NCBI GenBank assembly: GCA_964575455.1
Contig: CAZNRX010000014.1
Span: forward strand, 5,796-69,795
Direction: 5' to 3'
Source of the DNA: SKLM01 sp964575455
Lineage (GTDB): Bacteria > Chloroflexota > Anaerolineae > B4-G1
DNA length: 64,000 bases
The number at the start of each line of letters is the position of its first letter. The stretch's first letter is position 1. The notes beneath the pieces were generated by a model that had not been told where the DNA came from, made no database searches, and was given only the letters and a program-made list of their open reading frames with translations. Positions 1-6,475 of this stretch are shown one piece after another. Made by a program: the position numbers and the translations under genes.

Positions 1-165
1 GGCTGGCGCGTGGGCTGGTGTGGCCCCCTCTCGGGCCAGCTCGCGAACGGGCCCGCGGCTGCGGTTGTGGACGACTAAGGGATAGCCCGCCTGGAGCAGG
101 TTGCTCGCCATGGGCTTCCCCATGACGCCGAGACCGATGAAGCCAATCGTGTGTTTCTCTGTCAC
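1..165 (-). CDS. 3-hydroxyisobutyrate / 2-hydroxy-3-oxopropionate dehydrogenase family protein, N-terminal part
   Basis: Only the first 55 codons are in the window; the rest lies beyond base 1. The reading begins at a GTG (complement of 163-165) preceded by a strong AAAGGAGG site five bases upstream. The translation opens MTEKHTIGFIGLGVMGKPMA, the Rossmann GxGxMGxxMA dinucleotide motif of the beta-hydroxyacid dehydrogenases (tartronate semialdehyde reductase, 3-hydroxyisobutyrate dehydrogenase), followed by the VVHNRS segment that usually determines NADP preference. The family reversibly oxidises beta-hydroxy acids. Next to a LarA-like racemase and sugar-acid genes a role in sugar-acid breakdown fits, but the substrate cannot be told from this fragment. 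Confidence 0.85.
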   Translation of the reverse strand, partial: MTEKHTIGFIGLGVMGKPMASNLLQAGYPLVVHNRSRGPVRELAREGATPAHAPA

Positions 166-176
166 AATGCCTCCTT

Positions 177-473
177 TTGTCGGGTATGGAAACCCGACCT
201 ACTTGTCGGGTGTGGGAACTCGACCTACTTGTCGGGTGTGGGAACTCGACCTACTTGTCGGGTGTGGGAACTCGACCTACTTGTCGGGTGTGGGAACTCG
301 ANNNNNNNNNNNNNNNNNNNNNNNNNNNNNNNNNNNNNNNNNNNNNNNNNNNNNNNNNNNNNNNNNNNNNNNNNNNNNNNNNNNNNNNNNNNNNNNNNNN
401 NTTGTCGGGTGTGGGAACTCGACCTACTTGTCGGGTGTGGGAACTCGACCTACTTGTCGGGTATGGAAACCCG
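177..473. repeat. Tandem array of 26-bp palindromic repeats (family A), interrupted by an assembly gap
   Basis: Unit of 26 bp, for example TTGTCGGGTGTGGGAACTCG plus ACCTAC, repeated head to tail on both sides of 100 N. Each unit contains a stem-loop, TCGGGT/ACCCGA with a 6-base loop. The outermost copies have GGGTATGGAAACCC with perfect pairing; inner copies have GGGTGTGGGAACTC, where a G-T wobble keeps the stem in RNA. The array lies between the hydroxyacid dehydrogenase start and the LarA-like gene. Its true copy number is unknown because of the gap. Confidence 0.9.
302..401. other. Assembly gap (100 N)
   Basis: Exactly 100 N inside the family A tandem array. The round number suggests a scaffolding placeholder, so the real distance is unknown. 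Confidence 0.98.
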
Positions 474-536
474 TACTGGTTTGTGACGTGGCTGCGCCTA
501 TGGCGGCGGCGCGCAGCGACTGTCGCGGACGGAACT

Positions 537-557
537 CCCCTCCCCCTGGGGGAGGGG
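537..557. repeat. GC-rich palindrome (family C)
   Basis: CCCCTCCCCC-T-GGGGGAGGGG, a perfect 10-bp inverted repeat just downstream of the LarA-like gene. Related C-rich/G-rich palindromes recur in other gaps and inside coding sequences of this window. It could form a 3' mRNA hairpin; no T-tract follows, so it is not a typical intrinsic terminator. Confidence 0.7.
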
Positions 558-571
558 CCAGGGTGGGTGGA

Positions 572-1867
572 TCAATCGGGGCGGACGTACGGCACGGTCT
601 GTGGACCCTCGGGGAGGACGCAGATCGTATGGAGCCCTTGCCTCCGACTGGCATTTGGCGGGTAGCGCTCCAACAGCACCTCCACGGTGCCTGCGATATT
701 GCGACAGGGGATGAGCAGAGCGTCCCTGATCTGCTCGTCGGTCAGGTTGTCGCTGTAGAGATAGACATCCGCCTTCTGGCCGATGAGGGCGTGGATGTGG
801 ATCTGCCATTTGTCCTGGCGCTCGTTGTTTGGATCTCGCGCCATCTCCAGCAGGGACGCCAGGCTGTCCGCTTCGTGCAACATCTTCCCGTAGTCACCGT
901 GCTCGGGGATCCCGTCCCAGCATTCGGCGGCGACGATGATGCTGCCGCCCTCCTTCACCACCTGGGCCGCCGCGCTCATCCCCTTCACCGATTGGTAGAC
1001 GTTCAGGTCCAGGGGGTAGCCGGAGTTGGAGGTGATCACGACGTCGAAGGGCTGATCGACCGCCACCATCGCGGTCCGCTTAACGAAGGCGCACCCTTTG
1101 GCGTGGGCCTCTTCCCAATCCCCGGCAAAGACGCCCGTGACCCGCTGGTCGCGGTTGAGCGTCACGTTCAGCAGGAAGGTCGGATCTACTATACCCGCGG
1201 CCTCGTGGATCTCCTCCCAGAGCGGGTTGCCCTCGCGGATCCCCCATCGCGCGCGGGGGCTGTCCAGGTGCTGCGCGCTGTGGTTGCGCGTCACCGTCTC
1301 CAGCAGGGCCAGGCCGGGCATCACGGCCTTCCCCCCGCCCGAGAAGCCGGCGAAGAAGTGCGGCTCGATGAAGCCGGTCAGGATCTTCGCGTCGCAGGCA
1401 ACGAACCCCCGGTGAAGCCAATTGTCGTTGCCGCCCGAGCTGGTGCCCACCAGAACGTGGGAGGGCCGGTCGTCGGCGTCGTTCTGCACGATGCGGTACT
1501 GATCGACGATGGCGTCGCCCAGCATCTGGCGGAGCTCCTCCTCGGTGTTGGGGCGGTGCGTACCGGTGCCGTTGAACAGGGTGACGTTTTCCGCCGGCAC
1601 GTGGTCCAGCTCGTCCAGCAGAAGGGGCAGGATCAGGTCGTTGGGCGTGGGGCGTGTGATGTCGCTGAAGGCGATCCCGACTGTGTCCGACGGCTTGACC
1701 AGGTCCCTCAAGGGGGGCGCCCCGATGGGGTGCCGCAGCGCCCTCCGCACCTCGGCAGCCGGGTCTGGGAGCCCCTGCACGTAGGTCGGCTCGACGACGG
1801 TCACGTCGGCCTGGTCGGGCAGATCGATCTCTAGCCCGGTCTTGCCGTAGGCCAGCTTAACGTTCAT
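572..1867 (-). CDS. LarA-family (DUF2088) nickel-pincer racemase-like protein
   Basis: 431 aa, the usual length for the lactate racemase LarA family. These enzymes racemise or epimerise alpha-hydroxy acids using a pyridinium-based nickel pincer cofactor bound to a lysine. Visible signatures are GTGTHRP with His104 and EPHFFAGFSGGGKAVMPG with His170 and Lys180, matching the catalytic histidines and the cofactor-linking lysine of LarA. The start is set by GGAGG eight bases upstream of ATG. No larB/C/E cofactor-maturation genes are in the window. It follows the Tm-1-like pair and precedes a hydroxyacid dehydrogenase, so a sugar-acid (aldonate-type) substrate is more likely than lactate; that is inference. 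Confidence 0.85.
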   Translation of the reverse strand: MNVKLAYGKTGLEIDLPDQADVTVVEPTYVQGLPDPAAEVRRALRHPIGAPPLRDLVKPSDTVGIAFSDITRPTPNDLILPLLLDELDHVPAENVTLFNGTGTHRPNTEEELRQMLGDAIVDQYRIVQNDADDRPSHVLVGTSSGGNDNWLHRGFVACDAKILTGFIEPHFFAGFSGGGKAVMPGLALLETVTRNHSAQHLDSPRARWGIREGNPLWEEIHEAAGIVDPTFLLNVTLNRDQRVTGVFAGDWEEAHAKGCAFVKRTAMVAVDQPFDVVITSNSGYPLDLNVYQSVKGMSAAAQVVKEGGSIIVAAECWDGIPEHGDYGKMLHEADSLASLLEMARDPNNERQDKWQIHIHALIGQKADVYLYSDNLTDEQIRDALLIPCRNIAGTVEVLLERYPPNASRRQGLHTICVLPEGPQTVPYVRPD

Positions 1868-1927
1868 CAGTTTCCTCCAAGGCGAGCATTGGCGGGGTCG
1901 CAGATTCCCTTTGAGCTGGAGTCGCCC

Positions 1928-2761
1928 TTAGGCGAGGGTGAGGCTCTTGAAGGCCCTGGTCTGCGCGATGATGGCGCGCTCCGTGGGCAGGCGCTCGATG
2001 CTCGATGCGCCGAAGAAGCCAACGATGCCGGGCATCTTCGGCAGCGCCCGGCCGACGTTCTCCGGCTCGTCGAACGGCCCGCCGTGACAGATGACCATGA
2101 TGTCCTCTCGCACCTGCCGCCCGGCCTCGGCGATCTCCAGCACCTTGGCGACCGCCTCGTCCAGGCTCATAGCGACGGCCGCGCCGATGGAGCCAGCGGT
2201 GGTCAGCCCCACGTGGGCCACCAGCAGGTCGGCCCCTGCCTCCGCCATCGCCTGGGCGTCCTCGGCGTCGAAGACGTAGGGCGTCGTCAGCATGTCCAGC
2301 TCGTGGGCGATGCGGATCGCCTCGACCTCCTTGTTGTAGCCCATGCCGGTGGCCTCCAGGTTGGCTCGGAGGTTGCCGTCAATCAGCCCCACTGTGGGGA
2401 AGTTCTGCACGCCGGTGAAGCCCATCTCCTTGAGCTGCTTGATGAAGACGGGCATCAGCCGGAAGGGGTCGGTGCCGCAGACGCCGGCCAGCACAGGTGT
2501 GTCCTGGACCACGGGCAACACCTCGGCTGCCATTTCCACGACGATACCATTGGCGTCGCCGTAGGGCATCAAGCCGGCCAGCGAGCCACGGCCCGCCATG
2601 CGGTAGCGCCCGGAGTTGTAGATGATGATCAGGTCCGCGCCGCCCTTCTCGGCGAACTTGGCCGATATGCCGGTCCCAGCCCCGCAGCCGACGATCGGCC
2701 TCCCGGCTTCGAACGTCTTGCGAAGTTGGGCCAGTGTCTCCTCACGGGTTATGAACGCCAT
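1928..2761 (-). CDS. Phosphoenolpyruvate hydrolase-like TIM-barrel protein (Tm-1 C-terminal half homologue)
   Basis: 277 aa from the ATG at 2761, which has AAGGAGG upstream; the open frame extends 40 codons further but through an intergenic palindrome, so the short start is preferred. The sequence (MAFITREETLAQLRKTFEAG, then IVGCGAGTGISAKFAEKGGA and LLVAHVGLTTAGSIGA) is that of the PEP-hydrolase-like/PEP-mutase-type TIM barrels. In plant and fungal Tm-1 proteins this barrel forms the C-terminal half behind a UPF0261 domain, and here the UPF0261 gene lies immediately upstream. The reaction is unknown; an enolate or oxo-acid substrate is plausible from the fold. Confidence 0.8.
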   Translation of the reverse strand: MAFITREETLAQLRKTFEAGRPIVGCGAGTGISAKFAEKGGADLIIIYNSGRYRMAGRGSLAGLMPYGDANGIVVEMAAEVLPVVQDTPVLAGVCGTDPFRLMPVFIKQLKEMGFTGVQNFPTVGLIDGNLRANLEATGMGYNKEVEAIRIAHELDMLTTPYVFDAEDAQAMAEAGADLLVAHVGLTTAGSIGAAVAMSLDEAVAKVLEIAEAGRQVREDIMVICHGGPFDEPENVGRALPKMPGIVGFFGASSIERLPTERAIIAQTRAFKSLTLA

Positions 2762-2789
2762 GGGTTCCTCCTTGGCGGATGTCGAGCGC

Positions 2790-2824
2790 AACCGTGCGAA
2801 GGTCAACGGCGACTTTCGCAAGGT
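2790..2824. repeat. 35-bp palindromic repeat, copy 1 (family D)
   Basis: AACCGTGCGAAGGTC, a 6-base spacer AACGGC, then GACTTTCGCAAGGTC. It is an inverted-orientation, three-mismatch copy of the palindrome at 22793-22828. It sits in the 67-bp gap between the two Tm-1-like genes. Confidence 0.75.
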
Positions 2825-2828
2825 CGGC

Positions 2829-4058
2829 CTATGTCGTATCCTGTGTCTCAGGCTCCAGCATGTCGAGCAGGAGCTCGGCACATCTGTCGGCGAACTCGGG
2901 GTCGTTGATGTTGTGGTCCATCTCGATGACGGGGACGTTGGGCTCGAGGTGCTGCTTGATGGTGTCGAAGCAGGCCTGGTCGGCCTCCGGGTCCCAGAAG
3001 GGGCCTCCCTCGCTATCCAGCATGGAGACGCCCCCGAGGGGCAGCACGACCGCGACCGAGGCCGTGGCCGCGTTCGCCGCCGCGGCGATCATCTCGCCGA
3101 TCCGGCGGTTCTCCGCGACGTTTGTGCGCAGCAGGGTGACGCTGGGATTCCACCGGTAGAGGTTGCGGTCTCTGTATCTCTCCGGCACGGTCTCGATGGC
3201 CCAGAAGTTGGCCATGTCGACGCAGCCGGGGACGATGACCGCCGGTATGCCCGCGCGGGAAGCGGCCATGCCGCGCTTTGGCCCGGCGCTAAGCACGCCG
3301 CCGCAGACCTCATCGGCCAGCTCGGTGGTGGTGATGTCCAGCGAACCGACAATGTGACCGTCGGCGATGAGGCTCTCCATGGTGCGGCCGCCGGTGCCTG
3401 TGGCGTGGAAGACCAGCACCTCGTAGCCTTCCCCCTCCAGCATGGCGCGCGCCCGGCTCACCACCTCGGTGGTGTTGCCGAACATCGAGGCGGTGATGAG
3501 CGGTTTTTCATCCTCCGGAACGGGCGGCTCCATCTTCACCATGCCGGCGATGGCCCCTACCGCGTTGGTGTAGATCTGGCGGCTGATGGCGTTGATCCCG
3601 GCCACGTCGACGATAGAGGGCATGAAGGTGATGTCCCGCGTCCCCGTGTAGGCGCCGATGTCGCCGCCGCCCAGCGTCGAGAGCATCACCTTGGGCACCC
3701 CGACCGGCAGGACGCGCATCCCCGTGGTGGCGATGGAGGTCCCGCCGCTCCCGCCCATGCTGAGGATGCCGTCCAGCTCGCCCTCGTCGTACAGCTTGCG
3801 CACGACCATGGCCAGGCCGGCCGCCATCGTCTCCATGGCCTCGTCCTTGTGCTCGCCCGACGCCAGGTACGCCAGGCTGCCACCGGCGGCCTTGGCGACC
3901 TCCTTGCGCGTCACGTCTGGCTCGAGGCCGGGCTCGCCCATCACGCCGAAGTCGACGACCAGTGTCCTGAGCCCCTGTCTCTCGATCAGCTCCTTGACGA
4001 AGGCGAACTCCTCGCCTTTTGTGTCCAGGGAGCCTGCTATGACCACTGTTTTCGCCAT
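2829..4058 (-). CDS. Tm-1-like ATP-binding domain protein (UPF0261)
   Basis: 409 aa, matching the UPF0261 family, whose structure (tomato Tm-1 N-terminal domain) has two Rossmann-like halves and binds ATP. The N-terminus KTVVIAGSLDTKGEEFAFVK and the glycine-rich ILSMGGSGGTSIATTGM stretch are typical. In tomato the fused protein blocks tobamovirus replication, but bacterial homologues sit in catabolic clusters and have no settled reaction. Start supported by GGAGG. It is 67 bp upstream of the TIM-barrel partner, so the pair equals a split Tm-1. The neighbours (xylose isomerase homologue, LarA) suggest an ATP-dependent step on a sugar acid; that is inference. Confidence 0.85.
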   Translation of the reverse strand: MAKTVVIAGSLDTKGEEFAFVKELIERQGLRTLVVDFGVMGEPGLEPDVTRKEVAKAAGGSLAYLASGEHKDEAMETMAAGLAMVVRKLYDEGELDGILSMGGSGGTSIATTGMRVLPVGVPKVMLSTLGGGDIGAYTGTRDITFMPSIVDVAGINAISRQIYTNAVGAIAGMVKMEPPVPEDEKPLITASMFGNTTEVVSRARAMLEGEGYEVLVFHATGTGGRTMESLIADGHIVGSLDITTTELADEVCGGVLSAGPKRGMAASRAGIPAVIVPGCVDMANFWAIETVPERYRDRNLYRWNPSVTLLRTNVAENRRIGEMIAAAANAATASVAVVLPLGGVSMLDSEGGPFWDPEADQACFDTIKQHLEPNVPVIEMDHNINDPEFADRCAELLLDMLEPETQDTT

Positions 4059-4086
4059 GACGACCTCCAGGTGAAGCAGTGTTGAG

Positions 4087-4134
4087 GCGGCACTCCGGCT
4101 CTGCGAGCCAGTCGCTCCGAGCCGCGCTACAAAC
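4087..4134. repeat. Dispersed hairpin repeat (family B, GCGGCACTCCGG subtype)
   Basis: GGCGGCACTCCGGCTC, TGC, GAGCC..., ending GAGCCGCGCTAC. Contains the GGCTC/GAGCC hairpin. Near-identical to 5244-5293. Confidence 0.7.
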
Positions 4135-4145
4135 GGGTGTTTGCT

Positions 4146-5180
4146 CTACTGTCCCATCAGGTGATTGACGATCAGCCAGTCCAGTTCCTCGTAGTCCTGC
4201 GCTGCGATCAGCTCGTCGACTGCCTCCTGGTCCAGCGAGCGGGATAGCTCCACTAGCCGCAGGAACATGTGCATGCTGTTGCTGAGGTGCTTGGTCGCGA
4301 CCTCGAACGGCTGTGTACGCAGCGCCTTCACGTCCAGGCCAACCATCCCCGCCTCCCAGAAGCGGTTCTGGTCCATCACCCGCACCTGGTTGAAGGCGCG
4401 GCGCAGGTTGACCATGCCGAAGGCCCGATCCTGATCGTACTTCGGGCCGTTCTGGTCGTTGAGGTGGACGCTCCATAGCTTGTCGAACGCCATGGCGAAA
4501 CCGATGTCGTCGGCGGGATCCAGGCCCGCCAGGACGACGTGGGCCGACTCCATCAACACGCCCACGCGAGAGGGGTCGTCGGCCTGGAACCCCAGCGCCA
4601 GCGCGTGGCCGATGGTGGGGATGAAGGCCATGTCCGTCGGCTCGTTGGGCTTCGGCTCGATGGCGATGCGCAGTTCGGGATCGTACGCCAGTAGGGTGTT
4701 GATCGCCTCCAGCAACTGGTGGGTGGCAAGGACGACGTCCTTGGACTCGCGCAGGTAGGTGCCCTCCCGGGCCAGCCAGAGCACCATCAGGTCGGTGTCC
4801 AACTCGTTGGCGATGTCCACCGCTTTCTTGGCGCGGTCGATGGCGTAGGCGCGCGCCTCGGGGTCGTTCGCGGTGAAGGCCCCGTCGATGGTCATGGGGT
4901 GCTCCCAGAGGCGCGGCGCGACGAACTCCGCCACGAGGTCATTGTCGAGGAGCTTCTGGTGCACGGCGCGGGCCTCTTGGCGGATTTCAGAGGGCGAGAG
5001 GTCGTCCAGTTCGGGTACGGCGTCGTCGTCGTGAAACTGCACCGCGTCGAAATCGAGCTCTTTGTAGACCGCCAGCTTGTCCTCGAAGTCCCGCGCGGGG
5101 CGGACTGGCGGCCCAAATGGGTCGGCCCCCGTGTGGATGTTCCAGGGGCCGAACGAGAAGCGGTAACCATATTTCTCCAT
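4146..5180 (-). CDS. xylA: Xylose isomerase homologue (XylA family)
   Basis: 344 aa from the ATG at 5180 behind AGGAGG; the longer frame to 5294 is intergenic. XylA interconverts D-xylose and D-xylulose with two divalent metals. Motifs follow Actinoplanes/Streptomyces XylA: FHDDD (His50, Asp53, ring-opening pair), EPKPNEP (Glu175, Lys177), ESAH (Glu211, His214), KYDQD (Asp249, Asp251) and GLDVK (Asp283). One metal ligand differs: where XylA has HIDLNGQ the protein reads SVHLNDQ, placing His239 at the bridging-aspartate position. It is somewhat shorter than usual (about 390 aa). Xylulokinase is two genes upstream. A related aldose such as a branched or methylated pentose remains possible because of the ligand change. 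Confidence 0.8.
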   Translation of the reverse strand: MEKYGYRFSFGPWNIHTGADPFGPPVRPARDFEDKLAVYKELDFDAVQFHDDDAVPELDDLSPSEIRQEARAVHQKLLDNDLVAEFVAPRLWEHPMTIDGAFTANDPEARAYAIDRAKKAVDIANELDTDLMVLWLAREGTYLRESKDVVLATHQLLEAINTLLAYDPELRIAIEPKPNEPTDMAFIPTIGHALALGFQADDPSRVGVLMESAHVVLAGLDPADDIGFAMAFDKLWSVHLNDQNGPKYDQDRAFGMVNLRRAFNQVRVMDQNRFWEAGMVGLDVKALRTQPFEVATKHLSNSMHMFLRLVELSRSLDQEAVDELIAAQDYEELDWLIVNHLMGQ

Positions 5181-5243
5181 GATGTCCTCCTGGGGGATGG
5201 GTTCCCCCTTTGTGTTCACGGGTGATCTTGTTTGTCGTGCTGG

Positions 5244-5293
5244 GGCGGCACTCCGGCTCTTCGAGCCAGTCGCTGCGAGCCGCACTACGAACA
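5244..5293. repeat. Dispersed hairpin repeat (family B, GCGGCACTCCGG subtype)
   Basis: GGCGGCACTCCGGCTC-TTC-GAGCC followed by GAGCCGCACTACGAAC. Fills the gap between the PfkB kinase and the xylose isomerase homologue. Confidence 0.7.
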
Positions 5294-6316
5294 CTACGGA
5301 CGGGTTGTGGTTCTTGGTTTGGTCTCGGCGGATTCTATGAAGGCCAGTGTCTCGGGCAGCGACCTCACGCCGCCTGTGGCGCCGAGTCCGGTCACGCAGA
5401 GGGCGCCGGCGGCGTTCGCCAGTTGGGCCGTTTTCTCCAGTGGCCAGCCCTTCCAGACGCCGGCGATGAAGCCTGCGGCGAATGCGTCTCCCGCCCCGGT
5501 CGCGTCTATCACGTCGACCTCGAAGGCCGGGACGCGGAAGGAGTTGGCCCCCCTCCCTGGCCCTTCCTCCTCGGGGGAGGGGAGCTCGCCAGCGTCGGTC
5601 ATCACCAGGCAGCCCTCAGCGCCCATCTTGAGGCCGACGGTCCCGACGCCACGCTCCAGTAGATCGCGCGCCACCGCCTCCGGCTCGTCTAGCCCGGTCA
5701 GCGCCTGTGCCTCCGCCAGGCTGGGGACGAAGTAGTCCACGTGGGGCAGACACGGGCCGAGCAGGTCCATCCAGCGCCCGGTGTCGTCCCAAACGGTATC
5801 CAGGAAGGTGGTCACCCCGGCTGTCTGAGCTCGCCGGAGAAGCTCGGCGGTGGGCTCTCCATCTATACCGGGCAGGACCAGCGAGCCGGCCACGTGGAGG
5901 ATCGAAGCGGATTCGATCATCCCGAGGTCGACATCGTTTAGCGTCAGGTGGGCGTTGGCGCCGATGTAGTGGACGAAGCGCCGCTCGCCGTCGGGGTCTA
6001 CCATCACCATGGTGGCCGAGGTGCCGATATCGGGGTCGCGTGAGACCCCCTGCGTGTCGATGCCTCGTTTGTTGAGCGTCTGCAGAAGGAACTCCCCGAA
6101 GGGATCCGCGCCGACCTTGCCGATGACGTCGGCGGGTAGCCCCAGCCGGGCCAGAGCGGTGGCCGCGTTGACGGCACAGCCTCCCGTGTGGAGGCTCATC
6201 TCGTCCACCAGCACCAGCCGGCCGGCGTCGGGCAGTGCCCGCAAGGGGCGTCCCACGACATCGGCGACCATGATCCCCAAACAGACGATGCCTTTGCTCT
6301 CGTCGTCGGATGACAT
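5294..6316 (-). CDS. PfkB-family carbohydrate kinase
   Basis: 340 aa ribokinase-fold kinase. PfkB signature 1 is GGCAVNAATALARLG (about residues 45-59) and signature 2 is DATGAGDAFAAGF (271-283) with Asp277 as catalytic base and the anion hole before it. Such enzymes phosphorylate sugars, sugar acids or nucleosides with ATP. Start supported by GAGGAGAG. It lies between xylulokinase and the xylose isomerase homologue. Residues 244-259 (PSPEEEGPGRG region) correspond to a GC-rich palindromic sequence lying in frame in the last loop before signature 2, where family members usually have only a short connection. Confidence 0.88.
   Translation of the reverse strand: MSSDDESKGIVCLGIMVADVVGRPLRALPDAGRLVLVDEMSLHTGGCAVNAATALARLGLPADVIGKVGADPFGEFLLQTLNKRGIDTQGVSRDPDIGTSATMVMVDPDGERRFVHYIGANAHLTLNDVDLGMIESASILHVAGSLVLPGIDGEPTAELLRRAQTAGVTTFLDTVWDDTGRWMDLLGPCLPHVDYFVPSLAEAQALTGLDEPEAVARDLLERGVGTVGLKMGAEGCLVMTDAGELPSPEEEGPGRGANSFRVPAFEVDVIDATGAGDAFAAGFIAGVWKGWPLEKTAQLANAAGALCVTGLGATGGVRSLPETLAFIESAETKPRTTTRP
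5545..5587. repeat. Palindromic repeat lying in frame inside the PfkB kinase gene (family C)
   Basis: CCCCCCTCCCTGG...TCGGGGGAGGGGAG resembles the intergenic element at 6420-6475 (CCCCCTCCCTAACCC...GAGGGGGGAGGGG). It encodes the extra residues around 244-259 of the kinase without breaking the frame. Confidence 0.65.
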
Positions 6317-6359
6317 TAGGCTTCTCTCCTCTTGCCTCAGTTGAGCTCCTACCCTGGCC

Positions 6360-6475
6360 CTCGCGCGGGGGTGGTGCCCCCATCCTAGCGCTCGCGTGGG
6401 GGTGGTGCCCCCATCCTAGCGCTCGCGCGGGGGTGGTGCCCCCTCCCTAACCCTCCCCCGAGGGGGGAGGGGAGA
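6360..6475. repeat. 31-bp tandem repeat running into a GC-rich palindrome
   Basis: Unit CTCGCGCGGGGGTGGTGCCC plus CCATCCTAGCG, starting at 6360, 6391 and 6422 (period 31). GGGGGTGGTGCCCCC is itself a hairpin. The third unit merges with CCCTCCCCCGAGGGGGGAGGG, which overlaps the end of xylulokinase and supplies its stop codon. Confidence 0.8.

Noticed and set aside
101..1834. Long plus-strand open frame of 577 codons across the gap and the LarA-like gene
   Set aside because: It is translated through 100 N and the tandem repeat and is an antisense shadow of the LarA-like gene; the protein has no recognisable domain.
1889..2908. Plus-strand open frame of 339 codons
   Set aside because: It is antisense to the PEP-hydrolase-like gene, whose minus-strand frame has a ribosome site and family motifs.
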